Positions 53,239 through 63,160 of a DNA stretch of 64,000 bases are shown piece by piece. The stretch lies in NCBI GenBank assembly GCA_003168265.1, contig PMSV01000008.1:248001-312000 (forward strand). Reading direction: 5' to 3'. Below the pieces are notes generated by a model. It was not told the origin of the DNA. It ran no database searches and saw only the letters and a list, made by a program, of their open reading frames with translations. A program made the translations under genes and the position numbers. Source of the DNA: Chitinophagaceae bacterium. Lineage in GTDB: Bacteria > Bacteroidota > Bacteroidia > Chitinophagales > Chitinophagaceae. The stretch's first letter is position 1. Every line of letters starts with the position of its first letter.

Positions 53239-54084
53239 TTAAGTTCGCTCTTTGTATTTTTCCTGTTCGGTAATGAAACAATGGATCTGGTTAAAGTAGG
53301 ACATTTTGAGGATCGCAAAAGCCAATCCACGCCTTCCATCTAAAAACCCTCTTAATAGAAAAAAACTGCCAAAAAAGAAGGACGGCCCAATCCAGACCGA
53401 ACCCATTAACCGGTATTTCAGGCGTTGTTTCAAAGTCCATTTTGAACGGGTTTCTTTATCATTTCCTGATACAAGCCACCTTTTGGCTTCCCATATCGCA
53501 TATTCGTTGTGCTTTCTAACATAATTCGATAACCCTGTGAAATCCCGGTGATCAATTTTATTTTTGAAATGACCAATGCTTCCATTAAGTACCGGGTGTT
53601 CATGTATTTCCATATCTAAATTACTCCACCTCTGTTCTTCAATCCGCTCATACTCACCTGAACCCACTTTGAACAATGAAAGCTTATACAATGGGTATCC
53701 CCCTTTTAGCTTTTTCCCCATGAACCAGATACTGTATTTCAGCCAATAACCGGCTTTATCGTCTGTAGAAAGTTTGACAATTAATTCATTTTTGAATTCG
53801 TATGTAAGGTATTCGTCTGCATCAAGGAATAATATCCATTTTGTGGTGGGGGTGTGATTTTGAAGGAACCAATTTCTTTTTTTTGGGAACCGGCCATTCC
53901 ATTCAAATTGGAGTATGTCTGCTCCAAATTCTAAAGCGATCTGATTTGTTTTATCAGTGCTGCCCGAATCAATTACGATAATTTTTCTTGCCAGATCCTT
54001 ACCTATAGAATTCAAACATCCGGGAAGGTTTGTTTCTTCATTGAGAACGGGAATGGCAATAGTCAAATCCAAAGGCATTGTCAA
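53239..54084 (-). CDS. WaaE-like glycosyltransferase (GT2)
   Basis: A 281-residue GT2 enzyme of the LPS-core KdtX/WaaE type. It has LTIAIPVLNEETNLPGCL, IIVIDSGSTDKTNQIA, 'WNGRFPKKRNWFLQ' and the metal site ILFLDADEYL. These are followed by 'GGYPLYKLSLFKVG' and 'EIHEHPVLNG', hallmarks of the family (the GxYPxxxxRLF/WxxxxHE pattern). WaaE transfers a glucose to the core heptose in enterobacteria; the acceptor here is unknown. The start may be at M3 (54078). It lies 16 bases from the acetyltransferase gene. Confidence 0.9.
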   Translation of the reverse strand: MTMPLDLTIAIPVLNEETNLPGCLNSIGKDLARKIIVIDSGSTDKTNQIALEFGADILQFEWNGRFPKKRNWFLQNHTPTTKWILFLDADEYLTYEFKNELIVKLSTDDKAGYWLKYSIWFMGKKLKGGYPLYKLSLFKVGSGEYERIEEQRWSNLDMEIHEHPVLNGSIGHFKNKIDHRDFTGLSNYVRKHNEYAIWEAKRWLVSGNDKETRSKWTLKQRLKYRLMGSVWIGPSFFFGSFFLLRGFLDGRRGLAFAILKMSYFNQIHCFITEQEKYKERT

Positions 54085-54099
54085 TTATTATTTGTGCTT

Positions 54100-54666
54100 C
54101 TAAACGGAAATATTCTTATTAAAATTTGGCCTTGGCTTGATTGGTTCGCAAGGATGTCCGCCACAAACCGTCCATGGAGGCATATTTTTAGCGACAACTG
54201 CCCTTGCACCAATCACACATCCTTCACCAATAATAACTCCGGGATGAATAAAGGCTTCGGCCGCGATCCAAACATGATCTTCTATGATTATAGGTTTGGT
54301 AATCAAAGGAAACCCTGGCTTTGAGTAATCATGCGTTCCCGCTATTAAATGTGCGCGCTGGGAAATAACCACTCTATAACCAATTTTTATTTTGCCCTGC
54401 GAATAAAGTATTACATCATCGCCAATACCGCTTTCGCCTTTGATTTCAAGATTCCATGGCGCCCATATTTTTACCTTGGGGTAAACATGAACGCCATGCC
54501 CAATTTTAGCTCCGAACAATTTCAACAAAAAGGAGCGATACCTGTACATCGGTGTTGGTGTAAAGCGAAATAATAAAACATAAACTAAATTCCAGAGAAC
54601 CCTCGTAATCCGGTTTCGAAATGAGAATGAAGGGCCAGTGAAAGTATCATCGTTATGCATAGGCAT
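54100..54666 (-). CDS. WcaF-like acetyltransferase (left-handed beta-helix)
   Basis: The 188-residue protein has the hexapeptide repeat pattern of left-handed beta-helix acyltransferases (KVKIWAPWNLEIKGESGIGDDV, 'IIIEDHVWIAAEAFIHPGVIIGEGCVIGARAVV'). The N-terminus has the 'FSFRNRITRVLWNLVYVLLFR' segment and 'RSFLLKLFGAKIG' typical of putative colanic-acid acetyltransferases. The likely catalytic His lies in LIAGTHDYS. It O-acetylates a sugar of the locus's glycan with acetyl-CoA. It is in the operon between two glycosyltransferases. Confidence 0.92.
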   Translation of the reverse strand: MPMHNDDTFTGPSFSFRNRITRVLWNLVYVLLFRFTPTPMYRYRSFLLKLFGAKIGHGVHVYPKVKIWAPWNLEIKGESGIGDDVILYSQGKIKIGYRVVISQRAHLIAGTHDYSKPGFPLITKPIIIEDHVWIAAEAFIHPGVIIGEGCVIGARAVVAKNMPPWTVCGGHPCEPIKPRPNFNKNISV

Positions 54667-54751
54667 TGATTGAGAAAACGCAAATTAAAGATGAATGAAT
54701 TTCACTGGCTTTAAGCTGGTTTGGGTATATTTCTCAAATAAAGAAAATTCG

Positions 54752-55972
54752 TCAATTATTTACAATTGCATTTTTGAATCTTATTGCAGCAGCAAGGACT
54801 CCAAAATTATTTTCATAGACATTTCTTGCATTCTTTGCCATTTTCAATTTTTCTTCCATGTTTAAATTTACCCAGGATTTGATCAATTCTATTGTTCCTT
54901 CAAGTGTATCATCTTTTATCACGCCTCCGCCACCTTCAATAATTTCTTTCCAAATATTGATCTTGTCAGATATAAGAACAGGTTTTTCGCAAGCAAGAGC
55001 CTCGACTACCGAAATTCCGAAATTTTCCTGATGACTGGGTAAAACAAAGGCCTCCGATCCGTACAAAGCCGCCCATTTGCCTTCACCTGTCAGCATCCCT
55101 GGAAAGAAAACGGAATCTTTTATTTTAGGATCTCTTGAAATTAGTTTCATTAGATAATTGCCATAGTCGGTATCCATTCCAGGTCCTGCAATCACTAATT
55201 TCGGCAATTCGATTTGGCTTCTATTCTCATTGATTTCTAATAATTCCGAGTAAGCTTTGATTAACAGATCAACGCCTTTTTTTGGATGAACCCTTCCCAG
55301 GAAAAGTAAATAAGGGGAATCATTTAAACCAGGGCATTTTTCAGATAATGACCATTTCATCGTTTCCGTAAAAACTGGCGGTTCCTCAACTCCATACCCG
55401 ACATTAATTTCCTTTCTTGGTTTATAGTAGGAAAAACTGTGTTTGGCTAGTTCCATCTCGGTTTGGCAGGCAAAAAGCAATGCATTTACCCTCCTTATAT
55501 TATATCCTTCAATCAGGTACCAGTATATCCAGTTCCTGATGGCTTTTATTCTTCTGGTCCGGTCGTTTTGGAAATATGGATCCAACATGCCATGAAGCAT
55601 AATAAAGGCTTTGGGAAAGGTTCCGGATTCATTTTGAAATATTATTTTCCTCTTTTTAAACTTCTTTAAAGCTTTAATTGCTGCATAAACATGGTGGAGC
55701 CAGATGCCATTGATAATAACCACATCAAACCTTTCAATATTTTTGTTTAACCAAGGAATTAATTTCGGACTGTACTGCCATTTGGTTTTACTCGGGCCGA
55801 GAGCGTGTATCGGAAATTTATCTTTACCAAGATAGGTTGATTTTGGATCATCAAGACAGACCACTTCTCTTTCAATGTTCATTTGTTTTAAAACATTATT
55901 GAGATTCCTTATGCCCTGGCAGGGGCCTCCGGTGACAGGATCCATACTTCCGATTACATGAAGAATTTTCAC
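54752..55972 (-). CDS. Glycosyltransferase family 4
   Basis: The 406-residue GT-B enzyme starts ILHVIGSMDPVTGGPCQGIRN. The C-terminal domain has YLLFLGRVHPKKGVDLLIKA and the EX7E-type motif in VLPSHQENFGISVVEALACEKP. It uses a nucleotide sugar to retain configuration at the anomeric centre. It is separated by 8 bases from the next glycosyltransferase gene upstream (55981-57153), so the two are co-transcribed. Sugar unknown. Confidence 0.94.
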   Translation of the reverse strand: MKILHVIGSMDPVTGGPCQGIRNLNNVLKQMNIEREVVCLDDPKSTYLGKDKFPIHALGPSKTKWQYSPKLIPWLNKNIERFDVVIINGIWLHHVYAAIKALKKFKKRKIIFQNESGTFPKAFIMLHGMLDPYFQNDRTRRIKAIRNWIYWYLIEGYNIRRVNALLFACQTEMELAKHSFSYYKPRKEINVGYGVEEPPVFTETMKWSLSEKCPGLNDSPYLLFLGRVHPKKGVDLLIKAYSELLEINENRSQIELPKLVIAGPGMDTDYGNYLMKLISRDPKIKDSVFFPGMLTGEGKWAALYGSEAFVLPSHQENFGISVVEALACEKPVLISDKINIWKEIIEGGGGVIKDDTLEGTIELIKSWVNLNMEEKLKMAKNARNVYENNFGVLAAAIRFKNAIVNN

Positions 55973-55980
55973 AAGTCTAT

Positions 55981-57153
55981 TTAAGGATTGGCAATTTTCT
56001 TATAAATGGCTTCTATCTTTTCAACAGCCTCATCGATTTCAAATCTGACTGTATTTCTGAAACCATTTTGAACAACTAGTGCTTTTTCGGCTCTAGAAAG
56101 ACTGAGTACCCTTCTGATTGTTTTTACCCCTTCATTTGTCCAACTTTCAATTTCGGATAGTTCAGCACTATAAGATTTTCTGGGAATATAAAATGCCGCA
56201 GATCCACCCACTTCTGTCATTGGAGCCTCTTCGGTTGTAATTACAGGACAGCCAGCGGCCATTGCTTCAGCTATCGGCCAACCGAATCCTTCTGCTAAGG
56301 AAGGAAACAATAATAAACTGGCAGCTTTATAAGCCAGGCACAGAAGGTTATCATCCGCTTTATCAAGAAAATGGATCTGTTCTTTGACCGGTGAATTTTC
56401 TTTCGCTTTCTGCAGATTGGCGGATGGTTCCGCACCGATCATCAATAGCGGTAATTTTAAATGTTCCTGTTTCCGGAAAGCATTATATAATTGGATTACA
56501 CCCAATCGGTTTTTGTACCATTGGTTGCCGCCTACATGCAACAGGAATCCTTGCGAGAGGTCCAGGCTGGTTTTTTGCCCCAGTATGGCTCTGGCATTTC
56601 CGGACAGTTCTGAGTTCTTGAAGCTTTGATCCAGCCCGTTGTACACAACTTCGGAAATTGCCGGAATTCTGCCAAGAAATTTATGAAGATCATCCCTGGT
56701 CTTATTTGATACGGAAATAAAATTTTGCCCTTTACGGTAACCATTTCGGATATAAGCCTGGTATAGACGACCTGTGAATCCCGTTGGACTTTCCGGATAT
56801 TCGCCTTTTGCAGATCCCTGAGCAAGAAAATCGTGGCAATGGATTATATGCGGTCGTTTTCTGGCTAAATGTATCCATGGGCCCAGAGCGTGATCAGTGA
56901 AAACAAATAGAGTTTCCTGAGGGAGATGCTTCATGCGTTTAACTGCCTTTGCCTGAAAAATGATAAATTGATCAATGTATCCAAACCATTTTCTTATACT
57001 TTTTGGGAACCATGCTTTAGAAAATACAGGCAACGGTTTCCAAATTTCAACTTCATGTCCCCTTTCATTCATGCTGTTCGAGAGCATTTCTACATAACGT
57101 TTCATGCTTCGGGATTGAAAGAAATCGGGATGAGAAAAAAAAATAAGTTTCAA
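55981..57153 (-). CDS. Glycosyltransferase family 4
   Basis: The 390-residue GT-B enzyme has an N-terminal domain with FFSHPDFFQSRSMKRYVEML. The C-terminal donor-binding domain has GFLLHVGGNQWYKNRLGVIQLY and LLFPSLAEGFGWPIAEAMAAGCPV, with the EX7E pair in EGFGWPIAE. Its 'HVGGNxWYKNR' form is typical of transferases in exopolysaccharide clusters. It belongs to the long minus-strand operon. Sugar unknown. Confidence 0.94.
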   Translation of the reverse strand: MKLIFFSHPDFFQSRSMKRYVEMLSNSMNERGHEVEIWKPLPVFSKAWFPKSIRKWFGYIDQFIIFQAKAVKRMKHLPQETLFVFTDHALGPWIHLARKRPHIIHCHDFLAQGSAKGEYPESPTGFTGRLYQAYIRNGYRKGQNFISVSNKTRDDLHKFLGRIPAISEVVYNGLDQSFKNSELSGNARAILGQKTSLDLSQGFLLHVGGNQWYKNRLGVIQLYNAFRKQEHLKLPLLMIGAEPSANLQKAKENSPVKEQIHFLDKADDNLLCLAYKAASLLLFPSLAEGFGWPIAEAMAAGCPVITTEEAPMTEVGGSAAFYIPRKSYSAELSEIESWTNEGVKTIRRVLSLSRAEKALVVQNGFRNTVRFEIDEAVEKIEAIYKKIANP

Positions 57154-57201
57154 ATTTTCGTTTCTGAAAGATTTAAAATAATTGCAGTGAATTAGTGAAA
57201 A

Positions 57202-58512
57202 TCAAAAGAGGGCATTATTATTATTGAGGGAAGCAATGATCAGGCCACCGATCAGGGTGGAAAAGCCAAGATTGGTAGGTTGAGCCCATTGGCCTTCCGG
57301 AATTGTCAGAATGCCAAAGCTTAGCAACATCCAGGGTAATATATAACCTGTGTTTAACCTTCTGATGGAAACAAGCGCCATTTTTCCTACAAGGGAAAGA
57401 CGTATTAAGATGACGCTGATTCCTAATAGGGGTCCCAATTCTCCTATTAGTCTTCCCCATTCTTCTTCGGATATTAAAAATTTGTTCTTACCCGTTAATA
57501 ACATAGCTCCTGCATTGGTACCCATGCCTGAGCCGTACCCAAAAAAAGGCACTCTGGAACTGCCAATCAGTGCACCTGTCATCCCGCCTACATATCTTCC
57601 CCCGATTACACCTGAGATGCCTCCTTCGGTCTTGTTAGCAAAACTGAAACGTGCAGAAAAGGCTTCAGTGGATGTTTTGAAGAATCTTGTTTTACTTAAT
57701 ATCCCCAAACTTAATAAACCAACCAGCCCTATAATCAATGCTCTTCCAATGAACAATGGGTTTTTCAAAATTGTAATTGCAGCAAAAAAAACGGTTACTA
57801 ATATTGAAAAGAACAAGGTACGGCTTATTGATAATGGAATTGAAGCGATAATGGCTATAGTACTGCCAATTAAAATTAGCTTATTGATCTTTCCGGGAAT
57901 GAGCCAGAAGTAAAGGACGAAGCTTGAGACAAAAGAAAAGAATAGTGCAACGCCATTTGTAAATGAAAAAGTTCCGGGAGGCCGGAAATAACCAAGTGCT
58001 CCCGTAAATCCAGCGCCGTTTTCATCACCTCCTACACCTCTGTTAACCCAAGCTGATTGAGGACTGTAAAATTGTCTGGCGATTAATATAGCCATTGGGA
58101 TCGAAATCATGACTATTGCCTTACCCATTTTTTCCACATCCTCCCTGTCAAAAACATTGCCAATGATAAATATAAGCGGGAAATGGATCAATAAGATGCG
58201 AGCACCGAACAAGGCGACTAAGAGGTTTCCGTGACCAATAAAAATAGCAGTGAAAAAACTTGCAAATGCGATGAGTAGCATTAAATTCAGAAAAATATTG
58301 GAGGGGATCAAGCCTTTTTTTAAAGCTATAAAAATTAACCATAATCCCAACGGATCCCTGATAATAAGCAACGGAGTTGCAAGTCCGGGTAATACCCATT
58401 TCCTTAAGGCTCCTTCGAAGATCAAAAGAAAAAAATAAAGCCAGATCCCCAACTTCATATTTTGATTAGGATTAGTTGAATCCTGCTTTGTATCTTGTAT
58501 ATATTGATTCAT
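57202..58512 (-). CDS. O-antigen polymerase/ligase-like membrane protein (Wzy-like)
   Basis: The 436 residues have about eleven hydrophobic helices. A long periplasmic loop lies around 160-180 (WVNRGVGGDENGAGFTGALGYFRPPGTFSF) and a larger one around 290-350 with 'GGRYVGGMTGALIGSSRVPFFGYGSG'. Arg-rich loops, the overall layout and a position inside a glycan locus fit the Wzy/O-antigen ligase superfamily. Which activity it has, polymerisation of repeat units or ligation to a lipid, cannot be told from sequence. It lies between GT4 genes on the same strand. Confidence 0.85.
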   Translation of the reverse strand: MNQYIQDTKQDSTNPNQNMKLGIWLYFFLLIFEGALRKWVLPGLATPLLIIRDPLGLWLIFIALKKGLIPSNIFLNLMLLIAFASFFTAIFIGHGNLLVALFGARILLIHFPLIFIIGNVFDREDVEKMGKAIVMISIPMAILIARQFYSPQSAWVNRGVGGDENGAGFTGALGYFRPPGTFSFTNGVALFFSFVSSFVLYFWLIPGKINKLILIGSTIAIIASIPLSISRTLFFSILVTVFFAAITILKNPLFIGRALIIGLVGLLSLGILSKTRFFKTSTEAFSARFSFANKTEGGISGVIGGRYVGGMTGALIGSSRVPFFGYGSGMGTNAGAMLLTGKNKFLISEEEWGRLIGELGPLLGISVILIRLSLVGKMALVSIRRLNTGYILPWMLLSFGILTIPEGQWAQPTNLGFSTLIGGLIIASLNNNNALF

Positions 58513-58539
58513 GCCTTCCTTTTATCTTGATTTTGAAAG

Positions 58540-59793
58540 TTACACGATAATTCCTTTTATTGCCTTAGTAATGCCATTTCCATACGCATCCCAGGAATAT
58601 TTTTCAGCATGGTTTTGAGCCTTTTGCCCCATGGAATCAATGGCAGAACGATTTTCAAGGAACCACAATAATCTATCGGCGATTGCTTCAGGGCTACGTA
58701 TAGGAATCAGAAAACCCGTTTCTCCTTCAATGACCATATCTGAGCAACCCGTGTTTTCAGTGATTATAACCGGTAAACCCTGACTCATCGCTTCCTGTAT
58801 AACGAGGGCCCTCCCTTCTACTATGGAAGGCAGGCAAAACACATCGCATGAGCTCATTAAGGCCAATACCTCGTCATTAGGCCGACCTGCTTCAAAAGTG
58901 AATTCCGGCAACTCCTTTCGATAGAACTCCATCGGGGCTGACAAAGAACCCATCACCACTAATTCTACTGATGATTTGGGTAATAATCGAATTGCAGTAA
59001 AAAGGTCGCCGAGGCCCTTTCTTTGGCTCATCGAACCTGCAAAAAGAACCCTTAGGGCCCGGTCAGGGGTTTTAGTTTTCTCCTGGGAAGATCTTTTTGA
59101 AGATTGAATCATAGGTGAACCGAATGGAGCTACATGTATAATTTTATCCTTAGTCCAATCCGGCAGGGAATGCGAAACAAAATGACTAGGGGTAACTATC
59201 ATATCTGCCATTTCCAATTCTTCGGTCTTTCGTTTTAATTTTTCCCCTGAGTCATTAATTCCTCCCCCAAGCGTACAGGCCCAATAGGGCAGCCGTTCTG
59301 CTTCTTCTTTCAATAATTTCCGTCCTGTTTCCCAGAATGCGATAGGTAAGTCATATATACATTTCAAACCCAGGCGCTTTGCACTGGTGAATGTATGAAA
59401 TGCGCCATCCTCATAAGCATATACTGCGGAATGTCCTTTTGAAACAAACTTTTTGGTTAAACGGCTTGCCGTGACAAGGTCTAATTTCCTGTACACTGAA
59501 TAAATGCTAGCGAAACTCTTTTCATGATGAACAAGACTTCCGAGGCCTATTTTTGGCATTATCATCCTTGCTATTTCAGGCCAGGGATGTGTAATGATTT
59601 TATCTTTTGGTAATTCAAATGAACGCCTCAAAAATTCATTTCGGATTTTAGCGCTTAAAATTTTCAAATACAGAGAATCATGACTAGCGGCAATTGTAGT
59701 GTTGAACTCTTCGAGCATGTCCTGGCGAAATAGGCTTGAAATGACTGCTCTGACATTCTTATTGCCTGTTGGATGTGAGACTATCAAATGCAT
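58540..59793 (-). CDS. Glycosyltransferase family 4
   Basis: The 417-residue GT-B enzyme has an N-terminal acceptor domain with MHLIVSHPTGNKNVRAV and a 'VSKGHSAVYAYEDGAFHTF' segment. The C-terminal domain has LRVLFAGSMSQRKGLGDLFTAI and the EX7E region FCLPSIVEGRALVIQEAMSQG, followed by 'GFLIPIRSPEAIADRLLWFLEN'. It follows the Wzy-like gene's start by 27 bases on the same strand. Sugar unknown. Confidence 0.93.
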   Translation of the reverse strand: MHLIVSHPTGNKNVRAVISSLFRQDMLEEFNTTIAASHDSLYLKILSAKIRNEFLRRSFELPKDKIITHPWPEIARMIMPKIGLGSLVHHEKSFASIYSVYRKLDLVTASRLTKKFVSKGHSAVYAYEDGAFHTFTSAKRLGLKCIYDLPIAFWETGRKLLKEEAERLPYWACTLGGGINDSGEKLKRKTEELEMADMIVTPSHFVSHSLPDWTKDKIIHVAPFGSPMIQSSKRSSQEKTKTPDRALRVLFAGSMSQRKGLGDLFTAIRLLPKSSVELVVMGSLSAPMEFYRKELPEFTFEAGRPNDEVLALMSSCDVFCLPSIVEGRALVIQEAMSQGLPVIITENTGCSDMVIEGETGFLIPIRSPEAIADRLLWFLENRSAIDSMGQKAQNHAEKYSWDAYGNGITKAIKGIIV

Positions 59794-59864
59794 ATAAATC
59801 TATCGGGACAGCTCTTTGTATAAGAAAGCAAAAATTTGACAAATGTTTTGCTTCTTCCTTTAAA

Positions 59865-60992
59865 TTAATTTTTTCTAAGTGACTCAAGGAATAAGTCAGA
59901 AACTTCAGCAACTGAGACTATATGAATATCCCTTTTCTGTGATTTCAAAAAAGATTCTATAGCTCCTTTATGGAATTTGAACATCCCATCCGGCAGCGCA
60001 TCAGTTAGTATCCGTCTTCTGGGGCTCCATTGATTGGAAATACAAATGATTGGCAAACCATGTTCTCTCATTGCAGCAACTGATCCGCTTTTTAAAACCA
60101 TTGGTTCGGCTGTAGTTGTAATACCGGCTGATGCATTCTGCAATAGCCTGGAGATTTCTTCCGCAGACAAATTTCCGATAATTTTTAGTTCAATATTATT
60201 TGTTTCGCATAATTTGGTCCATTTGCTTGTTTGTGGACCCGCATGCCCTATAATTTGCAAGCATATTTTAGTGTTATTGTTCTTTTGATATTCGCCCAAT
60301 TCTTCTATAAATAGTTCTGTTTGAGCATTAGGATGCAGATAACCAAATGAAACTATAATCAGTGCATTTTCTCTCTTTTTTGAAAATGAATCAGGTTCTT
60401 CGAATATCACCTTAGGTATATTCGAAAATAATGGCAGGATTTCCGGCCTGACATTTGTCAAATTATTTAATTGGAACTGAAACAAAAGGTTCTGTGTATG
60501 GATTACCTGAGGGCTTATTTTTTTTAAGAAAGACCGGACTATGCCTTTCTGCAACCAGCCCCAGAGAATAAATTTATTCGATGCGTTCTGATGCATGCCA
60601 ACCCATAATTCGTGAAACATAATATGCCATCGTGAATTTTTTGCTAAACCGGCAAGATGATTCGATAAACCAAAGGGTAGCCCCTTTGGTTGAAATGAGA
60701 ATATGACGAATTGCAAGCTGACCCAGTCAGGTTGGAAAGTTTCAATCCATTCTTTTGCTTTTGTAAATCGTCTTTTGGCTGGCCAATTTGCCGGAAGCCG
60801 CAATATCGGAAGAATTTTATCGACTCCCGTTGATTTTGAACATTCAATTTGATGATTAATATGTTGGTCACGGAGTGCCACTATTCCAATTTTATGATCT
60901 CTTAAGATCAATTCTGCAGCAAGTCGATGAGTATAATCCCCAACTCCATCCTTTCCTGGTTCTAGTGAACCACAAAGAAACACTATTTTCAA
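59865..60992 (-). CDS. Glycosyltransferase (GT4-like, divergent)
   Basis: The 375-residue protein has an N-terminus typical of GT-B enzymes (KIVFLCGSLEPGKDGVGDYTHRLAAEL). The C-terminal half keeps the fold, with LIIVSFGYLHPNAQTELFIEEL and 'EEISRLLQNASAGITTTAEPMVLKSGSVAAMREHGLP'. The usual EX7E pair is not clear at the expected place, where TAEPMVLKSGSVAAM stands. It could be a degenerate or differently specific enzyme. It lies 19 bases from the next GT4 gene in the operon. Confidence 0.8.
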   Translation of the reverse strand: MKIVFLCGSLEPGKDGVGDYTHRLAAELILRDHKIGIVALRDQHINHQIECSKSTGVDKILPILRLPANWPAKRRFTKAKEWIETFQPDWVSLQFVIFSFQPKGLPFGLSNHLAGLAKNSRWHIMFHELWVGMHQNASNKFILWGWLQKGIVRSFLKKISPQVIHTQNLLFQFQLNNLTNVRPEILPLFSNIPKVIFEEPDSFSKKRENALIIVSFGYLHPNAQTELFIEELGEYQKNNNTKICLQIIGHAGPQTSKWTKLCETNNIELKIIGNLSAEEISRLLQNASAGITTTAEPMVLKSGSVAAMREHGLPIICISNQWSPRRRILTDALPDGMFKFHKGAIESFLKSQKRDIHIVSVAEVSDLFLESLRKN

Positions 60993-61011
60993 AATGAATA
61001 ATTAATCGGGT

Positions 61012-62166
61012 TTAAATATTTTCAACTGCATTAATAAAGCCCTGCTCTACCTGTTTCCAGGACATGTTATCATTGTAATGAGTGAAGCTGTCATTACACA
61101 GTTTGAGATATTTATCCGTTGAAGGCAGATTGTTTATGATAAATGAAGTTGCTTTTTCAACGAATTGGTCAACCGGGAACGAGCCTCCGTTTTTGCCATT
61201 TTGAACTGCTGAAGAAATCCCTCCCACATCGGTAGTAATAACAGGAAGTGCAAATGAATTTGCTTCGCAAAAAACTACTCCGAAACATTCTGCACGCGAT
61301 GGAAGAATCAGGAAAGTTGACTCTTTGATCAGGCTGGTCAAATAACTTTCTCCGTTCTTTGTGCTCTTGTCAATAAGCCCAATAGGTATCAGATCTGGAT
61401 TGTTAACATGGCGTTTTGGTATATTGGATCCGACTACTAGCAATTGAGTTTTGAATCCCAACTGATTTAGATTATTAAATACTTTAACCGCATCATCTCC
61501 GCCTTTTCTTTCCCAATCCAATCCTATGAATAAAAGCTTAATGCAATTCTTGACTTTGTTCCGTAGAATTGTTTCTATTTCTTTAATTGTTGGAAATATT
61601 GATAAATTGGAAGCCAACGGGATCTTACTGATCTTCGATCTTCCTGTATTGTAATATCCTGTAGCAGTGTCAATTGCCCAATCTGACGACAATATTGTAA
61701 CAATGGAATTATTTAATGCCTGTTTTTGGAAATCATGTCCACCTTTGATACAATAACTGCAGATATTTGTAACATATGAATAATTATCTAGCAGATTTTG
61801 AAACGTGGCGTCGCTCCACCAAATGATTTTATTATGCTTGTTTTTTAAGAGCGGGACCAGGAAAAATTGAAAAGTAATGATCAGATCAAATTCTTCTTCT
61901 ATTAGTTTGGAAAATTGAGATTTATATTTTTCCAACAATCTTTTGTCACACCAGGTAAGGTATTTTTTCTTCCTGATCCTATTGAAATAAAGACCGGATA
62001 AATAACTTATAAAATCTCTTCTAATTTGGGGGGCCTTGATACAGGATATATTATCTTTTGAATATAAATTCTCCAGCATGACTGAAATATGATAAGGAAT
62101 CCCGGACCACATTTTTATGTCCTTTGAATCATAGGTATTTATGATAGCTATCTTCAATGTTTTCAA
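61012..62166 (-). CDS. Glycosyltransferase family 4
   Basis: The 384-residue GT-B enzyme starts LKIAIINTYDSKDIKMWSGIPYHIS, a form seen in transferases of surface-glycan loci. The C-terminal domain has CIKLLFIGLDWERKGGDDAVKV and the donor region ILPSRAECFGVVFCEANSFALPVI, with the EX7E-type pair in ECFGVVFCE. It is followed upstream by the GT-A-like gene at 62210. Sugar unknown. Confidence 0.93.
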   Translation of the reverse strand: MKTLKIAIINTYDSKDIKMWSGIPYHISVMLENLYSKDNISCIKAPQIRRDFISYLSGLYFNRIRKKKYLTWCDKRLLEKYKSQFSKLIEEEFDLIITFQFFLVPLLKNKHNKIIWWSDATFQNLLDNYSYVTNICSYCIKGGHDFQKQALNNSIVTILSSDWAIDTATGYYNTGRSKISKIPLASNLSIFPTIKEIETILRNKVKNCIKLLFIGLDWERKGGDDAVKVFNNLNQLGFKTQLLVVGSNIPKRHVNNPDLIPIGLIDKSTKNGESYLTSLIKESTFLILPSRAECFGVVFCEANSFALPVITTDVGGISSAVQNGKNGGSFPVDQFVEKATSFIINNLPSTDKYLKLCNDSFTHYNDNMSWKQVEQGFINAVENI

Positions 62167-62209
62167 TTATGGTTGACTTCTGATGAGATTTCTTTTGCAG
62201 GTTATTGTT

Positions 62210-63160
62210 TTATTTCCTTGAATAAAAGCGGCTGATAAAGGAGGAAATCAAAATGCTGATTTGTTTTAGTGACACTTTAATCGGATGATAGCTCTTGATC
62301 AATAAATTGACATTTGACCAATACCCCTTGTCGGCAAGAGAGGGAGGCTTCCCATTCAATGCCGATAATAAATAGTGATTCTTCCAGGGTTTAGGGGATC
62401 CTGCAGCATGAGACATGGTCCAGCCACCATGGATAAAGTCCATCCCTTCGGGACCAATCTCACTTAATGGAGACTCGCAGCACATTGCGGCAATATTAAA
62501 GGCATCCTGATCCTGCCTGTAAAAGATATAAGTTCGGTCATAATCATGGTTCCACTGATCGTGTGTTAATTTGAAATGCTTTATTCCTGTTTCAAAAATC
62601 TCTTTCCATGTATGAAGAAATTCGATATATCTGATGTGTACACCGCAAAAGCCTCCGCTTAGATAGGAACTCAACTGATGGGTTGTTCTTCTATTGGTTA
62701 AATTTATGACCTTTTCCCATTCTTTCCTGAGGGGGTGCGAAACCGGCATATCATTAGAATTAATTTCATGAACCAATGCAACCCCGTATGACATCCAGTC
62801 AGAATAAAATTCCCATTTGCATTTTACTACTATATCCGGATCAAAATAAGCTATTGCCACAGCATCTTTTGCGGGTCCATCCCAAAGCTTAAGCATGAAA
62901 TCGGGTTTGTAATTGGTTAAATGAAAGCTGCTCTCAATTGGAAGGAAATGGATTTGAATTCCCTCTAGAGTATCTATTGATTTTACTCCGGGCCAGGGAA
63001 AAGACGGATTTTCTTTTGCTGCAAGAGCCCATTTCGGCAAGCCCCCCTTATATCCTGCATAAATATTTCCTTTAAAACCATTTTTGTGAAGCGAATTGAT
63101 CAAAGCGGCAACTCCGTAATGATAATGGCTTTCGAAAAGAGTGCAGACTGCAAGACTCAT
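62210..63160 (-). CDS. GT-A-fold glycosyltransferase-like protein, unassigned family
   Basis: The 316-residue protein has no signal peptide. The N-terminus, AVCTLFESHYHYGVAALINSLHKNGF, resembles the start of GT8-like or nucleotide-diphospho-sugar transferases, and IAYFDPDIVV supplies a DxD-type metal motif. 'SYLSGGFCGVH' and 'DQDAFNIAAMCC' are further family-like features. I cannot name the family with confidence. The start codon overlaps the stop of the flippase gene by 4 bases (ATGA), so it is translationally coupled to it. Confidence 0.78.
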   Translation of the reverse strand: MSLAVCTLFESHYHYGVAALINSLHKNGFKGNIYAGYKGGLPKWALAAKENPSFPWPGVKSIDTLEGIQIHFLPIESSFHLTNYKPDFMLKLWDGPAKDAVAIAYFDPDIVVKCKWEFYSDWMSYGVALVHEINSNDMPVSHPLRKEWEKVINLTNRRTTHQLSSYLSGGFCGVHIRYIEFLHTWKEIFETGIKHFKLTHDQWNHDYDRTYIFYRQDQDAFNIAAMCCESPLSEIGPEGMDFIHGGWTMSHAAGSPKPWKNHYLLSALNGKPPSLADKGYWSNVNLLIKSYHPIKVSLKQISILISSFISRFYSRK

